A DNA stretch of 64,000 nucleotides from Clavelina lepadiformis (Eukaryota; Chordata; Ascidiacea; Aplousobranchia; Clavelinidae). Position 1 is the stretch's first letter. Every line of letters begins with the position of its first letter. Location of the stretch: positions 6,572,001 through 6,636,000 of the forward strand of contig NC_135242.1 of assembly GCF_947623445.1 (NCBI RefSeq). The letters run 5' to 3'. The notes beneath the pieces were generated by a model that saw nothing but the letters and a program-made list of their open reading frames with translations, made no database searches and was not told the origin of the DNA. Positions 36,471 through 48,900 of this stretch are shown in pieces. A program made the translations under genes and the position numbers.

Positions 36471-38461
36471 CTTACTAATTTAAAATCGTGTAGGAATCAT
36501 GGATATTCCTTTTGTAGCCAATTATTATATATTTTAATATTAAATATTTTGTTCTACCTTGTAATAACATTCTTATATAGCCTACATTTATGACCCGCTT
36601 TGAAATCTATAGCCTACTTTTATCAACAAAGAAGCGGCAGGTGTAAATATTGAGTGGAAACAACCTTGTTTGCATTAATATAATAGTAGGTTACTTTATT
36701 TTCGCTTGTCTTTTAATTAGCCTACATGAATAAGAATAGCTTCAAGTGTGCCGTGGAATAGTTTACCGCCCTGGTCTTTTTTATTTGGATTATGACGCAA
36801 TGCTAGTTTATTGTGTTTATATTTATATGTGCAAGAAAAAATTATAGTTGTATGTTAAAATTCGTATATATGTACCCGCTTATATCGCAATAGTATAGAC
36901 GTTCTTGTTTACATTTTGATTTTAAGCTTACGCGAATACGCCTATTTTAATGGAATGCAGTTACCGTGAACAAGATTAATCGTAAAGCGATTATGTTGAT
37001 ATTGATAGTCGCTTCATGCAGCCATAAGTTGGAAGTAGTACAAGATAAAGAAGGAAAACATCGTTTTACCTAATACTGAAATCTAACGAACAACGACCGA
37101 ATGAAGTCCAGTGTTTTCAATTATAACTCGATACATTACGACTCTAAAGTGTAATTCTTTGCCGAGATGAACACGCATCCTTCAACAACACGTGAAGGCA
37201 AATGTTTCCTTCAACTCGTATTATTATTATTATCCAAGAGTCCTAAGGGCCAAAATAAAGTTAAAATATATAGATCACACGTTTCTATTAACTGTCGTGA
37301 ACAACATAGGCCTCATCAACAATAAAATATCGTTTTGTGGAAAAATTCCATCAATTTGTGGACAACCTTCTGGCGATCTAGTTTTGTGCCTAGTTCGTAA
37401 AACCTGTTGGCATGTAAATTGAATCCTACTCCAGAACTGAGTTTAACATTTGTCTGATCAAACAAAAATTGTTTATAAGTATAAGCCTAAGGTTTCATTT
37501 ATAGAAAAATAATTGACGCTTTTTAGTAAACATGGCCGAACAAACATTGGATTTGGTTCGTTTTAAAATCATACCAGGGAGAGATAGTTACCATGTCCAT
37601 AATTTTTCTTTTTACGTACAAATAAGTAATTTTTTTAGATCAAAAAGTCTTCCTAGATCACACTTTTTACACAGCGCAACCCCACCGGTCGGCGCATTAG
37701 ACTGCTTTTGGACTGTAACAAGTTGGAAACGTATGAATAATTCTAAAATCAAGAGAAATATCGGAAAATGAAACTACATTCCCCAACAATCTTGCTGAGA
37801 AGTTGTTCCCGTGATTCACCTCATTCGGAGAAGGTCGCATAAAAACTGAAGTTTTAAAAGTTATTTTCAAAGGTAAACAAATGGGAACTTCAAATTTTAT
37901 GACCAGCCTGCAGTCGAAAAACTACACGCAATTTAACAATATGCAATGAACAAACATGCCAATATTAGTTGATGCGAAACATTGCAAAAAGTTGTTGATA
38001 AAAGACATATTGTCATAAAATGATACGAAAGCAACCAAAGGTAGCAACAGAAAATAAATCGTAAATTGCATCAAAAAGGACGAAATACAGTAGGCCTAGC
38101 TAAGAAGAAAATCCGTGTTTAAATTTTGCTTTAAGGAAAATCTTATAACGTTGTTTATACTAAAAAAAAAATGAAATTCGCAGTAATGAAATGTTTTATA
38201 TGTATTCATATGTTTCATCCACAAAAACTCAGTCATTCAGAAACTTTCAACTTTGTGTGATAGAAGTTAACGGAAAAGAGTTACAACAGTAACAATTAAA
38301 ACACTGGTAATGTACTTATTCTATAACCACAATCCAGCAGATCGAAGAGCCTGCATTTGACAAGAATTGCTTAGAATTGTAACGCTTTAGAATTCACTGC
38401 CGGCGAGCCTTGGTGTAGACTGTAGGGCTTATAATTTCTTGTATAGTGAAGTAAAAGCTGT

Positions 38462-40248
38462 TTACTTGAGACACCGTTCAAAGTAAACACTGCCAACATA
38501 ACCACCTTTCATCGAACGATTAACATTTTGTTCAAATTGTCTTTTGTTAGTGCTAAGAATTTCAGCAGCTTCTTTGTTTAATGGATCTTCTGGATTTGGC
38601 TCCTTGAAAAAAAAACGGTACGTTGAAAAACATCAATGTAAGTCTGCAGTGGAAAACTATAAAAAACAGATGCTTTCCATTTGGCTTTTTAGTCTTCCTG
38701 TGGTCTTGTCCAGATCTGACTCTGCTAGTCAGACCCATTCAACAGGAGTTTTAATAACCAATTGAGCAAAAAATTTTAGTTGTAAAATAATAAATTTTAA
38801 TTAACATATTCAACAAATATTGCATCTGGTTTAAAAAATAAAATGCCACTGCTAAGACACACATTCCTGCCAAGTATTCAAGCTCTGAACACAAAATTTG
38901 CTTGAAAGCTGATTATCTGGCAATGAATAATAATAACAATAAAATTTCTACATGCTTGTACAACACCTGTGATAACAATGGTTAACACATGTTATTAATT
39001 AGTCCACTATAATACCTACCTACCAACTACAACATTAATCTAAAAATTAAGCATTACCAGAAACAAATACTGGATTCCATAGATAACTGAGTTAATTGTA
39101 AGAACAGGTTTCCAATCTTCTCGCAATATATTAAGGCACACATTCCCCTCAAGGTCAATGTTTGGATGGTATACCATTGTTTCACATTTTACTTTTGGTG
39201 CTTCATGAGGATACCCAAGGCCAACCTAGTACACAATTTTATATTAGGGCAAGTGAAGAGCATTAGGCTAATTAACAAAAACAGGAGATGAAATCATGTT
39301 CAAATTGCAAAATTACAGCATTTACAGTAGGGATGTGCTGAATCAACCATGAATCTAAATATTACACATGAATATCAGCTCTTTTTTTATTCTCAGTATT
39401 CTGAATCTTGCAGGCGGATTCAGGTCGAATCCTGTATTTTGTAAATATTAATGAAGCAAAATGTTGAAGTTCTAACTTGCGTAGTTGACATAAATGACCA
39501 TGAAATGTTTGTGAGAGTTTTGGTGTAAAAAGCAAGTTGATTGCAATCACCCTTCAATGAAGGGACAAATTTAATCATTATATTCTTAACAGTTGGGAAC
39601 TTTTATCACATGCAATGAACAAAGTTGGGTTTAGGTCAAATTATAAAATTTATCATTCATATTCTCAAATTCAAATCTTTTTTCTATTTTGCACATCCCT
39701 AATTGAAACGACATTGAACTGAACACCGGTAGTTAGTTACCTTAAATGAAAAAGTGAACTTTCCACCTCTATAGTAACCTTCATCAGGAGTTATGATTAG
39801 TTTAAAATTTAAAAGATCATTGGGATCAGGGAACTCAGTGATACAGGTTTTAGGAAGTTGCAATTCATTTAAATCTGAACAGAAAAAATACACACTTGAC
39901 AAAAACTATTGGTCAATGAAATATACATGTTTGTTTATTAAGGGTATGTCAAAGGCTACATAAACTTTGCTTGAGTACTGATGCAGCTAAAAATAAGTTA
40001 GTAATAAATTTATTTGTTATTTTTTATAGGTAGCATTAAAACACAAAATTTAAATAACATTTTTGCACAAGTTTTATAAAATGATATATGACTTCAAAGG
40101 ATAACAGTGAACTGAAAACATTTGTTATTTTAAAATAACCTTTAGTTAAACGCAGCTGTGCAGCAGTTGCTTTCCTCTTTCCAGCAGAACTTGTACCAGA
40201 TGCAAGTTCTTCCTTCTTTTGCTGTTTTAAAGAAAATAATTTAATCAT
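38462..40248 (-). CDS. UBE2M: NEDD8-conjugating enzyme UBC12
   Basis: E2 enzyme that takes NEDD8 from the NAE1-UBA3 E1 and passes it to cullins, through RBX1, activating cullin-RING ligases (family knowledge). Four exons, 40140-40248, 39741-39874, 39058-39225 and 38462-38602, close in phase to 183 residues, the same length as human UBE2M. The N-terminus [14 protein letters not shown] is the extension that docks on the E1. The UBC fold follows, with [20 protein letters not shown], the [19 protein letters not shown] active-site segment (catalytic Cys111, the same number as in human) and [17 protein letters not shown]. The end is [11 protein letters not shown]. Presumably nuclear and cytosolic. 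It is head-to-head with AHI1, 2.7 kb apart. Confidence 0.98.
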
Positions 40249-40481
40249 GTCTGCAAATTACCTGAAATAAGAAAAGAAAAATACAGATTTGTGCATCCAT
40301 GAAGGACTTCATACATTTCTTTAAAAGTGTATAGAAATTACAAAATCATTAACTGATGGATTCCCCTGTGTTATGATCTGTACAAAATTTTTACAATTTG
40401 AAACTTAAAATGCGTGCTGCAACTTAAAAAGAATTAAAATGTTCCAATAATTCCTAAATTGAGTCAAGGAGGCGAAAAGTT

Positions 40482-40583
40482 TGCGGGTCTAGTACAGAAA
40501 TGCACAACTGCATGATGCATTTATATATATTAGAACCCTGCTACTCAAATTGTGATGTCATTTGGTCATGCACTAGACCCAAA
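40482..40583. repeat. Short inverted-repeat element, family M1, copy 3
   Basis: Begins GCGGGTCTAGTACAGAAATGCACAAC. The right half contains GCTACTCAAATTGTGATGTCATTTGG and ends GCACTAGACCC. Internal sequence differs from copies 1 and 4, but both ends and the core motif are shared. Limits are approximate. Confidence 0.6.
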
Positions 40584-41007
40584 TTTGCTTTCTACAGCAT
40601 AGCGCCGCTACTCAAAAAAGAATTAATGGAGTTGGAGATCATGTCAAGCCAGATTTGAAATTTTAAAATTATTAGGTGAGAAAGCCCCCATGCAGCACTT
40701 GAAACAAGAGCCATTATATGGGCAATTAATTTTAATCCCCCAAGCATTTAAGCAAACTTTCCAATCTGGATGTCAGTATTGTCAACAGTGACAATACTTA
40801 GGCTATACTTTAAGCCTTTCAAGATTCAAATTTTGGCAAGTTGTCCACATCACCTGATCACTTTAATGCCTGAAATATTGCACAGTGAGTAGAGTTACTT
40901 TAGGCCCCCGATTGGAAAGTTTGCATCTAGTGCGCCCCAACTGTTTCTGTTAGAAAAAGATCCTGCCCATCTTACCAGTTTAGTATTCAAAACGGTGTGT
41001 ATGAAAT

Positions 41008-41120
41008 TTCGGGTCTAGGGCAGAAGTGTACAATCAAATGACGTCACAATTTGAGTAGCTACATGGGGTCTAGCATGCAAAGGCATCCTGATGATTGTGC
41101 ACTTCTGCACGAAACCCGAA
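41008..41120. repeat. Short inverted-repeat element, family M1, copy 4
   Basis: Best-preserved copy. It starts TTCGGGTCTAGGGCAGAAGT and ends with the near complement, ACTTCTGCACGAAACCCGAA, giving terminal inverted repeats of about 30 bases. The core AATGACGTCACAATTTGAGT contains a perfect CRE palindrome, TGACGTCA. A clear target duplication was not found. Confidence 0.7.
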
Positions 41121-42399
41121 AACAAGCATCCATCATAGAGTTCTTGATATAGAGTAGAATATGATTAATCGCTTATCGCATTTATTAGACGTGTGGCGCA
41201 ACAAAACCTGTAGTATAACTGTATTAAATAGGCTAAATACGTCTATTTATGCACGCCTCAAATATAACAGGAGCACAAAAAACAGCTCACTTTATACTCG
41301 AGTTTAGGAGATTCTACATCGAAAATTGGAGCATAAATCAACTTCATGCACTAGAGAAATCCAACTCATAACACAAACTTTCCAGTAGGGCGGTAGGTCT
41401 ACGGCTTTAAAGCTTAGGCTACGTACTTTTATTTTCGATTCATATTAAGCTATATTACGATATTAGTCTACCTTTAGGCGTATATATGGGCTAAAACTGT
41501 GACGTTTTAATAACTAGTCTATATATTTACGTGAGGATTAGGCTAGTCTATCACAACAACATATACAAACATACCAGCCACAGCCACTTTATATTGTTAT
41601 AAAACCACCTGCTTTGACCAGCCCAAACTTTATGCAAATAGGAAAAAATTACTGGTGACCCAAAGGAATTTCGATTCTTTATGTTGATTTTCCTATGCTG
41701 TCACAAATAACCTCCTAATAATTAAAAAATCTTTGCTGGTTGTTAACTACTAACATGAGGCTGAAAAATCGATTTTGGTATTGTTAACAGTATTTTAAAG
41801 TGATCGCCTAATTACTTGGAAAATTAAAGTTGTATATTGGGGTGTATACTGCACAGTGGTATTTTACACACTACGAACATCTGCAAAAATTTCATGTATA
41901 AGTAAACTACCCTTTATTTAATATCGACTGGATCTTTGGTATAATTCATATTTAAAACACTAGCACTAAAGAAGAACATTGAATTTTTCCAATACGAATA
42001 AAAGGATTGTCTTATCTTTTGTCTTGCCAAAGTTATTTTCCCATAGCGTAAAAAATAAAAGAAATAGTCGTTATTAGCGCTACAGAGCCCCTAGCGTTGT
42101 ATATAAACAAACTAGACTATTCTGGCTTGAATTCGTCCGTTATGTGTAAGCTGTTTTGTGATGTTGTATAATAAGGTGTCCTACTGTTTTTTTGTTGCTG
42201 TTTACTTTGCGGAACAATAATTACAGTTAGGCATAAAATATAGTTATAGCACAATAAAGAAATTACTCGTCAACATAAGTTTTCGAGACCCATACGCAAA
42301 GATTTATGCTACATTGTAATGGTCAACGGAAGAAGTACTGGAAAAAGAAAAGGTTAAGTTCAAGATACATGCACACTGGTTGCAATTCGTGTTCAAGTC

Positions 42400-42730
42400 A
42401 TTTTGTCAAAAATGTCATTTGCGACGACTTGCGTTGCGATGCCATGTTGCGATTTTGTCTGCACACTAAATGCGATTGCTGGACGTCAAACGCATTCACA
42501 AACAATCGCACCGAATTTATCAAAACAAACATGGTTGTTTTTTCATCACTTCATGCGATTGAAAGTACAGCCTTGTGACTGGTTATACTGTAATGATTGT
42601 GGTTTCGCATTTTTCATTCAGTGTGCAGACAAGTGCAAATGTGTGTGTGTGCAAAGATTGGCTGCTGACCATCATGAGTTTCCTTCGCATTGCATCGCCG
42701 TACGACGACGCATTCGCATAACGAGCTTGC
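42400..42730. repeat. Imperfect fold-back upstream of AHI1
   Basis: A 13-base arm TTGTCTGCACACT (42455-42467) is matched by its complement AGTGTGCAGACAA (42620-42632). Outside it, GCGACGACTTGCG and CGACGACGCATTCGC stand in loosely inverted order. Motifs of the ATGCGATTG type recur inside. The stretch is richer in CpG than its surroundings. It is probably a decayed fold-back transposon, and could also affect the AHI1 promoter. Confidence 0.4.
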
Positions 42731-42976
42731 AAGTACCTAAGGACTACAGTCGTTGGCTAACGTATAGGCTTATCACATGTATTTTTTAAATGTGATATTG
42801 CTAAGTATAAGCTTATGGTACTATTTTAGGTATATTTGTAGCCAATTTTGTCCTACTTATTGTAAAGCTGTATAAATTTAAAAACGTTTTGCCACAAACA
42901 TGTAGGCCTAGCATTTTGATTTCGAAGATTGTTAACGAAAACGTCTGTTGTTCCTTGCATTCAATAGATCATTATA

Positions 42977-45900
42977 ATGCCAGCAGGTATGAAATATTTG
43001 TACTAGATAAGAATCGCTAAATTAGATACCATAAACCTATAGTGAAAAAAATTAGATCATATATGATACTGTCTTTGACTACTGTAAAGTATACACTGTC
43101 TGTATCACTATCACATCAAAAAGCTCTGTATTACCACTGAACTATCACCGTAGAATATTCATTCATGCACTGCGGTATTGGCTATTGCCTATTGCCTATC
43201 ACTCCCGTCAGTAAATACCACAAATTACACTAGCATATATACTGTAAAGTATTAATCTTGTGTAAAGAATGCAAGTTTTTGCACCATTTTAAATCTCAAA
43301 ACTAGAAGATGTTATTCTAAATTTAATATCACAATTAGTATTTTACACTACCTGTGTGTAAAAGTGAATCTTAAAACATGGCAAAGTTTACAAAAATGCT
43401 GCAAATGCATATCTGCTATATATGGTTATAGTTTGACTGTGCCCAGGGTTTAGAAGATCTTTATGTCTGTAGCATTAAGTTGCCAATGAAATACTTAGAA
43501 AAGATTACTTCTTTAGATAATGATATTGCACCTGAATGAAACATAAAAATACATCCCTATATTAATAAATGAGGTATCTGATATAGAAACTCTGCAGGGT
43601 ACCCCTTAGCTTAACCAAGATGAACTTAGCTGCACTTTTGGATTTGGAGCTGTTCGAAAATAAACATATTTCTTATATATAAATGAAATAATCCATATCT
43701 ATTACATCTTTTTCAAATGCCTCTAAAAATTCAGATTAAGATTGGATAAACCTACTGTGTTACAACCATACTAGCCAACCACTAAAACTATGATTCAAAT
43801 TGTTAACTGCATTTTGAGTTTGTTTTTTATTAAATGTGTACATGTGATTTTTAATATAGAACAGTCAGTGCGTGAACAGACCAAAGCCTTTTTTGGAAAT
43901 ATTTGGGGAAAGAAGTCCAAGCAACTGTAAGCGCATACTGTATATATATGAAATTTTATTTATTCTGTGTTCGATACTGAGCAGAAGACAGCTTGTTGTC
44001 TGTTTTAGGTTCTGTTTTAATTGAGAATATGTTCACTGTAGTTTTTCTATTTTCAGAGACAGAACACCAGAAGATAAAGATGAAGCCAGCAATACAGTAT
44101 ATATACTTTACAATTTATAAACATATTATTTGACCTAAGACAATGTGCAGTTGGTATATAATGTAGTATATATACAGTGGAAGCTGCTTAATGTGACCAC
44201 TTTGCCAACAAGACAATAGTCACAATAAACAAAACCACAAGCAAGCAAGAAGTGGCCAGTCTAGTGATCATGCTATTTGGTTACATGAAACAACTTCTAC
44301 AATATATATATGTGTGCAAGTTGTATGTATCTTTTTTGATTTTGGACTCTAAGTCTAAACGAAACATAACTGGATGTTTTTTAGGCTGAGATTTTAGAAA
44401 GAAGCTTGCCTAAAGATGACCCACTTCTTGAAAGTAACACTTTTAATAAAAGTGAAGAAGATGTTGATCGTAAAAACAGCAAGAATAAGCGGCGGGAAGA
44501 AGAATCAAACGGCCAGTTTGATGATGAAAACAAAGAAAATGTCGAGTAAGTTTATTAAAAAAATTAGATAACGTAAATATATAAGTAGGCAATATATAAC
44601 ATTTTGATCAATTATGGCAATATCATAAAGTTAAGTGTTCAAATTTCCTCACCAAATGTGTTGTACAATTGTTTAGAGCTGTGAAAACCATTAATTTCAG
44701 AGCAGGAATGAGTACAGACATGCAATTTGTCAAATCACCAGCAAAAAAAGTAAAGTGGTACAGCGATTTTAGATTTAACAGAAGCCAAACTAATGCAACA
44801 ACTGATGGAAGAAATATAAAAAGTAATTCTCCTAGGATCAAAGACATTTTTAAAAAGCCATTAACTCCAATATTAAAGAGATCAAAAATCCTAAGCAAAA
44901 CCAATAACAGTAATCAAGATTACATCAGATCAAAAAAGACACCAGACAACCCACAAGCAAGAAATAATAGTTTTGGAATAATGGGGAACATTTCGCATCA
45001 AGATTTTGCTGAATCTAGTGGTATTTGTTCATCAAAAAATGTTGTAGAAGATGAAGGTAATTCGACATTATCTGACAAAACATTGGAAGAGTTTACAAAT
45101 CAACAGTCAAAATCAGTAGAAAGTCTGTCAAATACTTCCAGTAGCAGTAATACTTTAAAGAATTTTTCAAAAAAGCTCCGTAGAAGATTAAGTGGAAGCT
45201 TTTCCGGATCTTTTGAAAGTTTATCTAGCCAGCAGTCAAGTGCAGATACCAGCAAAGATAGATCAATGAAGCTAGACGATTTAAAAGGCAGCTTTCAAAC
45301 ACTGTGGAGAACTAGCTCCAAAATGTTCAGAGTGTTTCAGCGTGATCAAAGTGAGAATAAATGCTTGAGTGTAGATAATAAAGACATGACAGAAAGGTAT
45401 GATGATTTAATGCTCTTTGGTGTAAGCATCTTTTTCACGTTACTCAGTGCCCCTTGGCCATATGTAGTTACAGTAACATTGGTAACATCTAGTAACTGTG
45501 CATATGCTGGTATACATACTTACTTAAGCATACATATAAGTATTTTTGCCAGTGGTGTTGCTATGCTAATTATTTTCTAAACTAATGTGCAATAGAAACT
45601 TGTAATATTTATTATTACTAAATATTTTGTTGCAGAGATGAAGATGATAAGGTTGGAGAAGAAAAGGAATCTACTAATGTTGTAAATCCCCCTGTTCCTT
45701 CCCCAGTTCCAGCAAAAAGGAAGAAGCGAAAAGGATTTAAACTTCCGTGGACAAAAGATGAAAGGAATGCTTCTCAAAAAACATCACATGAGTCTGACAA
45801 CATTGAAATGGAAGAAAGACAGCAAGAAGATGCGAGGTTTGATGTAACAGTGATAGAAATAATGTTAATTTCTCAAGGAAATACCTCTGATTAATTTTTG

Positions 45901-48900
45901 TCTCCTCATTTTAGCCCTGCTAATGCCCAGATAGAAGAAACTGCATGGATTAATGATGTACCATCCACCTCCAATGAAGTCACTGAAGGTGAATATCTTC
46001 CTTCCACCTCCAATCACCCGCCCCAACAAGACGAAGAGACAAAAAGTGCAAAAGAAATTTTTTCTTCCACACCTGATGATCCCAACATCACACCTGGTTT
46101 GTTTGTTTGCAACTTCATGTGAATCATCTTGTTTTTAAATGTTTTTTCACAAGGCATTGGAAATTATGTGTTATTGTTATTCGCTGAATTGCAAATTGAA
46201 TACCTGCTGGGCTCAGATCCTAGTATAAATTACCTGCAAAATTATACCCTTAGTTCCTCAACCTCGTAATATACCAACCCCATCCTTGTCAGATGCTGTG
46301 GCTGATGAAACAACTACGTATACAAAACCCTCAACAGCCCGGAGGAAGAGAAGAAAAAGAGGTAATGTGATATAAAAGAGGAAATAACTTAGTGACAAGA
46401 AAGATGATTTAGGAATTTATTTCCTTGAAATTCTTACAACTGTCTGGTAAACTGTTATTTGGATGGTGGATGTTAGGTTCGAGAAAGCCTCGTCATGATG
46501 CAGAAGATACTGTGGATACCACAGTTGTGGATGATTCGATACCTGCGCCTTCCACACCTCCAGCTTTTGAAGAGGAAGCACTTGCTCCGAGGGACAACGT
46601 ACCAGAAGACAATGGCCTGGTACTTGGAGTAACCATCCATCATACTGATCATCTTCAAGCAGATTTGAAATACATGACGCATCCTGTAGTTCGAGTTTCC
46701 ATTGTAGATGGGTCCACTGGCAGTTACCTTCCAAAAACTACTAGGTTTGTTTGATGAAACCGTTTGAATGTCTGTTGCGTGACAACAATGCAAAAATTTG
46801 TGTGATTACAAAATTTTGTTTTGTCTAATTGTTTGTTCTTAACAATCAGCTGTTTAATCCGCTTATAATTGTGGTGTCTGTGTAGATTAACACAATGTCT
46901 GACAGGTTTACATTAGTAAGCATTAATGTGCAACATTGATTTTCAACACTATTTTTGTGAAAAGTCACTGTAATTAAATAGATGAGAAAATATTAAAAAA
47001 GGTTGACTATTATCAGGTATAACTTGTATATAATGAAGTAACGGTGACTTCTAGGGAATGGCGTAATCATAATTACGTAATTTATAATTACGCTTGACTA
47101 TACTAACTGAATGAACTGAAAGTCTTTTTTATAAAAATTCATCAATTCGTTTCCCTGTTTTGTTTGGTTATTGCCTATCTCTTTCCTTATCTACTTTAAT
47201 TATCATATTCTTAATTTCATTATGTTTGTTTTTCTTAACAAATTTTTTTTCTTTTCTAATATCATCATTATATATGGTCTGCTTATTCTATTGTGACCTA
47301 TTTTTACACTATGCAGGTCACGACGTGTTACATCATATTATGAAACTGAAAATGTGACTACTGTTTTGCCGATTATGACGCAACCGTTTGATTTTCGAGC
47401 CAATCAAAGCGTCCTACCCAGATGGGAGGAAAATCTTATTTTTAACGAATCCTTTCAGAGCATGGTGAGGTTAAAAAATCTTCAAGATCTATCGTCAGAC
47501 CCAGAAGCACCTCCAATTGATTTGAACATAAAGGCACCTAGCCCAATCTTATTTTTTGTTGTAAGTTTTGTGATGCTTTTATTTTTGGCTTGAAAATATC
47601 TTCCATTTCTTAAATTTCAAGATTCACTCTTCTGATAATATACAGTAGTGTATATATTCCTTCATCATTGTTAAGTCTATTTTAGTCTGTTATATTTTTC
47701 TTTAGATGACATAAACAATGTTGATTAAAATGTGTTTCAACATTAGGTTCGAGATTTTGTCAGCATGGCCAAAGCAAATAACAAGCGGAGAGGCCGTGAT
47801 GATACAGAGCAGGGTTGGCATAATATCGCATGGGCATTTTTGAAGGTGGGGTAAACGGATAACTCTTTTGGTTTGGTTGCTTTAATTCAGCATAATACAG
47901 TGATCATGAATGCAGTCTAACAAGGTTTTTAACAATGCCATAAGATTTCAGTTGTTTTATTTACTTTAGTTGGTTGGTGCCAATGAGAAGCCCAATATAG
48001 GCCACAGAGTTCGTCTCCAATTGTACTATCCTCCACGTCATTCAACATTAACTCATACCGACAGTCAATCTGAACCAGCCTATTTCTGGTGGAGGGAGCA
48101 TGTAAGGCAGACTTACCCATCAACTTTGTATGTGACTTTAAAAGCTGTAAACCGGCCTGGGGAGGTACGAAGTTTTTTTAGGTATATTGACTAGTTGACT
48201 TAGTAGAAAATTTTTATACTGTATAGTATGCATACCTAGATGATCTACTATTATCATTTAGCACACATTTCACACTCTATTCTGTGATATATGCACTATA
48301 TGTTGTTTGTTTAGATGCACCCAGCTTGTCGGTCAATGTTTGCAACTCAGCCTGAGATCGGTGTGCAATCTTACAATCAGTTACATCAATCTCTTGAATT
48401 TGCGGATCAGTCAATAGCTGTTGATAAAGAAGAAAAACCAAGGTGGAGCAGATTGCCAGGACAGGTCTGAAGATATAGATCAATGAAATATTCAGAACGT
48501 TTGTTTATTTTATTAACAATTTATGATGGCTTTCACATCTTATGTGACTTCGGCTATTGCTAAGATATTTAGATTTGGAACATTTAAAACTCTTGCCTTT
48601 TGTAACAGACTTGTAAGGTGCCAAATGTTGTATCTTCCCGTCTCTGGTCTGGCACTGATGGAGCATTCACCATAAGATTTTCAAATGGTGGAACACGTCT
48701 TGCTGTTGCTTGCAAATATAGTTCTTCTTATCCTATACTTTGTGAGTTTTGGTTGAATTTTTAATATTACTTGAATGCTTTTTACCAAATACAAACTTGT
48801 ATTCCTGATTTCTTTATTAATTCTATGACCACCAAAATGTTACCAGCATGCTGATGTTGTGCCTAATTAACTAATGCACTTTTAATTTATTATTTTGCTG

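Larger units (their letters stand above)
34137..38461. other. Intergenic with MITE copy and retroelement fragment
   Basis: No gene recognised over 4.3 kb. Contains four TAGGCCTA octamers (34502, 34821, 35318, 38091), an inverted-repeat element at 35618-35868 and a decayed GIY-YIG-like fragment near 36265-36470. A 79-codon ATG frame at 37532 (MAEQTLDLVRFK) has a fair start context but no family match or splice partner. Confidence 0.4.
40249..42976. other. Divergent intergenic region between UBE2M and AHI1
   Basis: Holds both promoters (not resolved). Contains two M1 elements (40482-40583, 41008-41120), an imperfect fold-back (about 42400-42730) and one TAGGCCTA (42903-42910). The 128-codon frame at 42403-42789 overlaps the fold-back and is not supported as a gene. 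Confidence 0.5.

Noticed and set aside
37532-37771. 79-codon ATG frame with a fair start context (MAEQTLDLVRFK)
   Set aside because: No family match and no donor or acceptor linking it to other exons. Kept only as a remark in the region entry.
42403-42789. 128-codon plus-strand open frame before AHI1
   Set aside because: Cysteine-rich only because it reads through a CpG-rich fold-back. No homology and no partner exon.
46417-46793. Minus-strand frames of about 105 codons opposite an AHI1 exon
   Set aside because: Antisense shadows of the coding exon 46477-46744.
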